A DNA stretch of 64,000 nt from Mermis nigrescens (taxonomy: Eukaryota > Nematoda > Enoplea > Mermithida > Mermithidae). This document shows positions 12,638 to 21,600 of this stretch, piece by piece. Location: assembly GCA_036768485.1 (NCBI GenBank), contig JAVLUZ010000760.1:113597-177596 (forward strand), written 5' to 3'. The notes beneath the pieces are model-generated. The model saw nothing but the letters and a program-made list of their open reading frames with translations. It had not been told where the DNA came from and did not search any database. Both the position numbers and the translations under genes were made by a program. Every line of letters begins with the position of its first letter. Position 1 is the stretch's first letter.

Positions 12638-15600
12638 TGGTTAAAAAGTCTTACAATTTTTTTACAAAAAAATTGACAATTGGGGGCGGTTATTTGCGGG
12701 GGTAGTTGCCATTCTGGTAGGTCAAACCCCACACCCAATAAAAAGAATGGTTGCTAATCATTTTAATAACGGTATTTATAAATCACTCTCCTTAAAACTT
12801 TGTTCGTTAGCTTGCTATTCACAATGAAATTAGTTTTTGACTCTTATTACCGAAAAAATTAAAATAACGTTGATTTCAATTTTAGATCTTAATATTTATG
12901 ACGATATTTTATAAATGATAATGTCTAAAAATGCAAATTACAGGAGCAAATACTCACAGAATCGAATCCTTGTGGGGCCGTGTCAAAACGACTTTTTTGA
13001 GAAACATGCGTGGAACATCTATGAATTTATTATCCGGGTATTTAGCCGAGCATTGGTAGGAAAAGCTCTACAACGAAACGCCTTTCTTAGACGTATTAGC
13101 GGAAATTCGTCAACTATTTCCATTAATTTGATGTACATGACTGAAGTTTTTTTCACGCATTTTCATAATTTTTCTTAACGTTTGTGTACGTAATATTCAT
13201 TAAAACAGCATGTAGTCATGAAATGCGCGTTATTGAGGTGATCTTTCATGACCAATGAAATACTTGCATAGACGGTACTACGTAAACTACGTGTAGCTCA
13301 AGTTAAGGTGGGTACACCTGTTCGGTCAGTGGTGTACACATGCCACGATAATACCGCCCAAAGCTACCATATGTACATGGGCAGCAAGAAAATTCTGGGG
13401 GTGCAAGATTTTTTAAAGGTCAAAAAAGGCCTAAAAAATGGTGGTATGGCGAAAAACACCATCTATCCATTGGCATCGAAAAATTGCAAAAAAAACGAAA
13501 AAAATTTCAAAAATTGAATTCTGAGGGTATCTTGATTTCTGGGGGGTATTTTGGTTTCTCGGGGAAGGTGCATACATCCCTCAAATACCCCTTGCCCAGG
13601 TATGGTAGCTGCTAACTAACTGGTTTTAATGGGAAAAATCCATTTCGAGAGGCAAAAATTTCAAATTTTTTGGCGCTTCGCGCTTAATAATGTGTCTATT
13701 CTCTAAGAGCTCCAGCATGGAGTTTTTATCTTAGGTTAGTCAAAATAATTTTGGGCTTCACCAATTACCGCGGTATTTTTTGTATTTGGAAAGATTTTTC
13801 GAGACCGTCTTTGTACGTGTCCAACGTTTTTTGGGAAACAAAAACTGTAAAGAAGTCTGAAAATTCCCACAAATTTTCGGCGCGAAATGAGTAATTGTCT
13901 GTTCTACATGTATTTATAATAGCGTAATTTACATTTGATGTCAAATTTTTCGGCGCTTAGCATTTTGAGACAATTTTTAGTAGTTTTTGTCGTCACAAAC
14001 CCAGAAATTGGCTAGAACACACTGTCAAAGGTCGAAAAACCCTGTTTTACCACACTGAAAGCGCTACTGTACCATATTATAGTACACAAAAATTCGCATG
14101 AACAAAGTGCACAGGGACTTCTGAGGACCATTTTTGTACACGCACAAAGGGACCTTGTACAGTAACACTGCGCTTCGCACTAATTTAGTAATTGAAAGCG
14201 GTATTTGTTTTTTTAAAAGCCTTAACTGACTCGAATACCGTATACAATATGTAAAAATTGTTTTCTAGTAAGAGTTTTTCAATGTTTTTGCTTTTTTGTC
14301 TTAGCGAAGTTTCAAAATTATGTGTCAAACGGTAAGCATGACGAAGTGCTTAAGCACTTTCAGTTTTTTTAACAATTTTTCATCAAAAAAGTCGCAAATT
14401 CTACTCGAAAACGGCAAGAATATCCATTTTTTCAGGCGCTTTGCGACTTATTGGAACATTTCCTATATTTTCTCATCGTAGAGACCCAAAAATCAGCTGA
14501 AGTATGCTCTTAAATTTTAAAACGCAGTTTTTGTTCACAAAACGCTCACTAGTATACCTTACCTATATCGTATTATTGCAGAAGCGCTAAAATTCACTGT
14601 GTACAAAATGCACTTCGATTTTCAGGCAATGTCTTTGTAGATCTGCAAAGTTAACGTGTACAAAAAACTGACTCTACACGATATTCATCCGTTAAGACAC
14701 GCACCATGCCTGCACGCTTACCTACCTATACGTACATCCGAATTTATATAGGTACTTCATTAAAGAAGTGCATTAAATATATGCTTAATGAGATGCAGAG
14801 TTGGATAACAAGTCATAGTACAAACAAAACAATGTTCATAAAACACATTGGACTTCGGAGGCGGTCGGGTCCAACTTTTTTGGACCCGGACTTGGAATTG
14901 CTGAAAATCTTGAACCCGGACTCGAATTTTCAAAAAAGCGGACCCGACGCCACCCTAATGGTCGTATATGTAACTAATCAAAAGAAGTAAAAAGTGTATA
15001 TTCGAATGCTTATGCGTTTAGTTGATGTTCAAAAGCTCCGCCTCAACATTCTTTCAGTGTCAGCTACGTACATTTCCGCATTTCAGATGACATTGTCGAA
15101 TTATCGAAGATGAAATATTCGAAATTTTTCGTCATAAAGATGCTCAAATACGGGTATGCTTCATAATACGTAACACGCGTTGAGTCTCATTTTAAAAAGT
15201 TATGCGAAATGCTGCCTTTATCCCGCAGCTTTTATTTTTCGGATTTTTTGTTCCTTCTATGCAATTACCGTAGTAGTACGTTAGCTGAGTAAAGTTGAAA
15301 AAACTAAACAAACGCCGTCGAATAACTTGGATCATATGCGATTTCTTTTTTGCATTTTGTTTCTAATGCAATATGTTTTGACATAATGGCTGTCCTTATT
15401 TTATATAGTTTTGAACCCGGGGACAGGCATATTTTATTGGTCGAACATTTGTATTCTATAAGACGATGCGTCGTAGCTAAGACATTTTTTAACAAAATTA
15501 TATTGAAGCAATAGGACTCGTTGTTTAATTAAAGTTTGGGCGCATCATCCGCTTTATTAAAAAATTATAAATAATCATTAAAAGTCAAAGAAATTAAGTT

Positions 15601-18600
15601 TTTAAGGATTAAGTCTGGATTAAGTATGGAAATGATTTCAAAAATAAATTTGAGTGAATAAATGAATGAATTTTAATACTTTAAGACCTCTCGTCAGTTT
15701 TTAATTGAATTATAAATTTTTGATTAATTTTAAATTTTGAAGCTTAAGATTTTTTAAAATTAACAAATTACTGCGATCTGCGACAGTTATAAATCTTTTG
15801 ATTTTTAAAAATGTTAAGAACGTCGATGCAAAGGAACCACGTTGTTAACTGCCTCTACGGCCGAATCGTTGATTTGATGAGGCACAACGTGGCTTGCGAC
15901 GTTGTAGAATACGCCTACAACGAATATGCCGATGCGCTGCAACGTAGTAGATTTTGTACCGAATTTTATAGCAAAGAATATCAGTTGTTTAAAGTAGGCG
16001 TAACTGAACTGTCGTATTGATTAGACGCGATTATTATATTAAGTTTAGTTATAAATAAATCATTTGAATAATCTTAAAAATAAAAAGTCGTAAATTAATT
16101 ACTTAAGTATATAAATACGCAATACTTTTTATGTACGATGTAAAGTTGACTTTTGTTCAAGGTCGATGAAGTAGTTTCGCTAGAAGGCATCCTGTCGAAA
16201 GAACCGGAAAAAAGATCAGCTTTGCAACAATATTTGCTGGAAAATATCTTATCCATTTCCACGAAGTAATTTTTACAATCTATACTAATGACAGATCGTT
16301 ATTTCGCTTCATTTTTTTACATTTTTCACAGGAATTTTAGTATTTTTATAATTCTCTAGTAAATTTTGAAATAAAGTTGATTAAAAGTCGAAAGGAACTA
16401 ATTTATTTTCACATGAACCTACGCATTAATTGAATGAAGGAAAATTTCTGTATCTTTGAAAATCTGTGATCGTTAGTAGCTCTTTAATACTATGTACTTT
16501 TGCATTCGCAGGGGTTGGGGCGCCCCCCCCGCCCCCTTAGCCCAAAAATAATTTTGGAAAGGTAAGGAAATGCATGGAAATTGGCACCATTTTATCGAAA
16601 AATCTCAACATTTTCGGCGCTTCGCTCTATGGAATCATTATTTTTGTTAATTTAGGCCCAGGTGCCGCCAAAAAAACCGTCATTTTGTATTGCTTATCAA
16701 GACTAAATGAAAATTTTTCGAAAGCTTGAATTTTATGAGCTTGGAGGATAGAGCATGTTCGGAAACGTCAGAAAATGCACTTTATTTGGAGCCCCGGCGA
16801 ACATATGCAGAAATATAGGGTCACGAATTTCGGGCCGGCCTCCCCCCTAAAAAAATCCTGCGTACGCCCCTGACTATGCATGTTATGCTTGTTCACAGCT
16901 TGTAACCTTTGCGGCGGTTTACTTCATTCTTTATAGTTCAGTTTTATTTTTCAGATTTAATTACTTCATTTTTATGGTCTCTTGATCCGTTTACTCGTAT
17001 CTAAATAGACTGTCATATTATTGTGCGGTATCGAACGAACTTAATATTTTTTCACTACGCGTATCGGATAAGCTCTCTTATTTAAAGTTGACCATTTTAT
17101 CTATTTTCGTATCAATATTTTTATTTCAATGCTTTACGCAATGTAAATTATATATTATACTTGCGCAGGATCGGCTTAAAACATAGTCTCACGCATCGAG
17201 TCTGCCTCGAATATCTCAAATGCTTTCCGGATCAAAAAACCGTGAGTCGATTTTTTGCCTAGATTTGCTGAGCGTTTATGCGTATTAAGCTTACCGTTCG
17301 ACTCGTGTATCTTATTTTGATGTTGGAAATTTATAATTCAAATTCTGAATGTAAGTATGTATATAACTGCTAATAAAAAGTAAGGTGTAAAAACTGCATT
17401 TAAAAATTGCATTTAAAATAAAAATTAAAGTAAATTTTCTTTTCTTAGAAAAGATCTAAATAAAATACGATACTGATGAGTAGTACGACTGTAGACGTAA
17501 TTACTAGCGTCTGATGCGTGTAAATAAATAGATGAATCGTGAAACAACCTAAATATTTGGCATTTGTGGCTAACGCGCGGAAAGTTTAAAAAATTACGGC
17601 TGACAAATTGCATTCGAATCAGTTGCTTCTATTTTTTCAGCGATTTTGTTTCATTTTTAATTTTTCAGTTTCGCTTGAGTTTCGGCTTCATCAGATTTTT
17701 TTATTCGTATTTCTCGCTTTCGCTTAGATGCGACTACGAAAAGTAATCAAATGATTTCGTTCAAAGATACGCGTACGATAAACTTAATTTTTTAATATGT
17801 ACGTTATACGTTCGGATAAGTTTATTAAAGATAATTTTAGTTTTATTGTTAGTATAATTTCAGTTTTACGTAAGATTATTTTAATAAGCAAAGAATAATT
17901 TTTGAATCACCTAAAAGTCGATTGAATGTCGATTAAAAACGAATTTTCGCATGCTGTTACGAATGACCATAAATTATTTACTCGGAAATCAATAGGCCAA
18001 TCTCACTCGCGCTTCATCCGCTATATTTTGCGAGTATAATAATAAGTAATAATAGTAATAAAGGTTCAATAACCTAAGAATAAGTCAAATAATCTAACGC
18101 GATTCTTCAGTTTACATTTGTTCTTTATTATACAACCTTTACTTCATTTTTACCGCTCGTTCGCATTTAGCGTTAAACATTTATTAAAGCGGATTATTCT
18201 CGACTCTTTACAGGAGGTTATTGAGAGTTTGCACAACCGAGTGGCCGAAATAATGCACACGAAAGACGGCGCTCTGGTCGCTATGCATTGCGTTTGGTTC
18301 GGTAGCGTAAAGGAACGGAAGTTGATCGTAAAGAGCCTGAAAGGCCTCGCGACCAAGGTGTGCCAAGAAGAACACGGGCACGCGGTTTTGATGGCGATTT
18401 TCGACTCCGTGGACGATACGGTCGTTGTGTCGAAATTCGTCCTGAAGGTGAATTAAAAAAAGAAAATAGGAATAAAATCAATTCCCTTCGAAAGTTTATT
18501 TTCAAGAAATTTTCTATACTTTTTACTAGTTTTTTTTAAATTAACGTATCAAATTTTGTCAGGAAATCAACGACAATTTGCGCGCCATTTTGGCTAACAA

Positions 18601-21600
18601 GTTTGGAATTCGCGTTTTACTTTATTTGCTAAATCCGCGCGACAAACGCCATTTTAACCCGCAAATGCTTGCCACGTTATCGCTCGGTGATGGAAATGAA
18701 ATTAGGTGAGATATTTAAGAGTGTAGTTTTTTGGGTAAATTCGATTTTTGTCGGCTTTAAAAGTGTCGCTGTTTCAGGCACGTAGCTGGCCGTCCTATTT
18801 TTGGGGGACCAACACCGATTTTGGGGGGACTAAAGCCCAAAAAGGCCAAAAATAGCGCAAAATAACGTTTAAAAAGTCATATTTTTCTGAATCTGGGGGG
18901 CAGATCCCCCATTCCCCCTGAGCTACGCGCCTGCGTAGTTTACGCACCGAAGCTTCGTTTGCCATTTCTTCGCGTTTACGTTCATACGTACGTAAGTACG
19001 TAGGTTTACGTTAATTTTTCGCTATTTGTGATTTCAAATATTTTTACTATTATTCGACGTACCGCTTGACTTAGCCTTAATAAAACTTACGTACGTTCAA
19101 ATAAATTGCATTTCTGTCGTCTTATAGTCGCTTTAAACTGGACCGATACTCTATGTCGTAAAGTGACGTTTTTTAAGCAAAAAACCGGCGGATCAACGGC
19201 GCGCCGAATTATTAGCCGACGTATCGCCCGCCTTAATAAGCTACGCGGCCGAAAATGCCCGAGAAATGATCTTCGAATCGACCAATTTTCCGTTGCTTTT
19301 CGGCTCTATTTGTCAATACGCGTCTGGTAAGAAATAAATGGGGGATCTAAAATACAATTTACCCCCAGCTTCTTTTAGCCGATCCGTATAAGCTACAGTA
19401 ATCAAACTTTACAAGGAGATAGCTATAAGCCTATTGTACTAATCAGGCAAAATTGATTAACTTGCGGTGTAAACTTACTGCTTTACGCTCACAGTTTACG
19501 ACTTACTAACGGCATCTAAAAATTGTAAACGATTCGGCGGGTTTCAAACAAAGCAGTTTTTTGTAACTTAATCAACATCCTACATTAAAAAGTAAGTTTA
19601 AAGTAAAGTAAAGTAAGTTTTTTTATTTTATTTTTTGTATAGTAAGTTTAAAAAAGTAAGTTCAAAGAAGTTTAAAGTGAATTAAAGTAAGTTTTTTTTC
19701 TAAAGCATTAAGTTTACACCGTAAGTTAATCAATTTTGCCAGATTAGTATAATAGGCTTATAGCTATCTCCTTGTGAAGTTCGGTTACTGTAGCTTATAT
19801 GGATCGGTTAAAAACGCTGGGGGTAAATTGTATACCAGATCCTAAATGGAAAGCGTTTAAGATTGAATTAAAATTTAAAAATGAAAATAAATTCGTTTTA
19901 TTCCACTCTAAACAAGTTCTTCCCCGTTCGTTCTTACTCGCGAGGCGCTTTTTACTCAATTTAGCAAGAATTAAAAATACTCGTCCGATGGCCAATTTTA
20001 ACGTTAGTCATTGCGAGGAATATTTAGAATTATTTCGCGCGCTGAGGTAAAAACACCGAAATTAGCATAGTTTGTTATTAAAAGCCGGCGCTCGTGCGGC
20101 TAATGACTCGGGCTTCTAATACGTGGGTAACCCGGTGACTTCAATTTGGTGTAGTTGTCATCCGTAAACCCTTCTTAAGCGTATGAACGTATTTTGTACG
20201 CGGCAGGCGCGGTATTCGCGCTTACGTTTTATGTAATACTCGCTTATTCGCATGCCGCTTTTTACGAGAGAATCGAAAGCTAAAGCGTACGGGCATCCTT
20301 TTTCAACCGATTCCAGTCGTATTTAAGCGTTTTATGCTTTTTTTGAGCTCGATGTCAAAATTCGAATAAAATGTTTAGGAGATAAAACAGCCGCCTACGA
20401 AGCGTTATGCGAATTGGCCGGCGAAGAATTTATTCCGTGCAACGTCGAACGGATCCACCTCATCGAACACAACAGGGGCCATTACGTCTTTTCTCACCTC
20501 CTCAAAAACGACCGTTCGCTGGCTCAAAAGGCATTGCGTGAGTTTCTTCAATTTTTATATTACTCGCTTTCTTTAGGCAAAAATACTTTAATCTAATTAT
20601 ACGGCCTTTCTATTATTCGCTTAAAATTCTGTTTCCAACTTTTGAAACGAGAGGGCGAGATGTACATTAATACTCTGGCCTGTATCGAGGGTTCGGGTCA
20701 ACAGCCTCGGAATGAAAAATTGGATTCTTTGGAAAACGGGGCTAAACGAAAGTGAAAAAATAGACGAAACTCGAACCGTTTTCTGCAGAAGTGTCCTAAA
20801 TTGACAAAAAAAAACTGCGATTTGACGGCGTTTTTACGCTAATTTAGCACTCGTAGCAGTTTGAGGTCTGTTTGGCTTACAAGACCCGCGGAATCCGGTT
20901 TACTCCTCGAAATCAAATTTCCATTACATTTTTCTTTTTTTTTGCGATTTTTTGTTGCCAATGGATAGAGCTCGACGAGAGACGTCGAAAAAACGGGTTT
21001 GTCCCTACTATCAATTTTTGGCACTCATTTTTTTGCCGTTCGTGTTCTTTGGGGGTTCTGACTCCCCAGAATGGCAACTGACTCCACGCAAAATGGCTAC
21101 GACCCCCGCAGTACTGTCGATTTTTTGTAAAAATTGGTAAAAGTTGTAAAAAGTATGCCTTCTCAGACGTTTTCAGCCATTTTTCGCTCAAAAATTTCAA
21201 ATTTTCGGTGCTTCGCGCCATATGCACGTTTTTTGACCATATTTTGTTCAATAAACTCAATTTTTTTCATATTTTTCAAGATTTCTTTTACGTTTTTTTT
21301 TGTTCTAAAAAGAGCGAGCATTATCTTTTCAAAATTTTTAAAGTTTACACTTCGATTTTTTGCGTTGCTTAGAGAAAGTATGATTTTTAGCAGATTTTGC
21401 GACTTTAGCTAGCTTTTTCCTAGTCCCCTCCTTTTTCATGCTTAATAATCCACAATTCCAAGTATATTCATCTTTTTGTTCCATCGGAGCATTTTTCTTC
21501 GCTATAACAAAATGGTCAGGTATTTTAATAATTGCAGCTACTCTGTCCGAATATCTAATCGATCATTTGCCCGACGAGTCGTTCGATTCTTGGATGTCGT

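Larger units (their letters stand above)
11101..14957. mobile_element. Large hAT-like element in PUM3 intron 2 (TIR TAGGGTGGCG)
   Basis: TAGGGTGGCG at 11101 is inverted as CGCCACCCTA at 14948-14957. Flanks are ATGGTCAT (11093-11100) and ATGGTCGT (14958-14965), 7 of 8 bases identical. Both ends carry inverted clusters of GGACCCGGACCC-type subterminal repeats (11110-11290; 14860-14945), a common hAT feature. The 3.86-kb interior holds a pogo-like MITE, an AC microsatellite, MITE family B and family A repeats. No intact transposase was recognised. Confidence 0.75.

Noticed and set aside
15811..15819. ATG at 15811 as a separate gene start
   Set aside because: The downstream frame is PUM3 exon 4; the acceptor at 15818 supplies the upstream codon and no independent gene is needed.
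20647..20755. Open stretch reading GEMYINTLACIEGSGQQPR as a PUM3 exon
   Set aside because: Exon 10 joins exon 11 at 21538 in phase and with family similarity; this stretch has no counterpart in the family and would break the chain.
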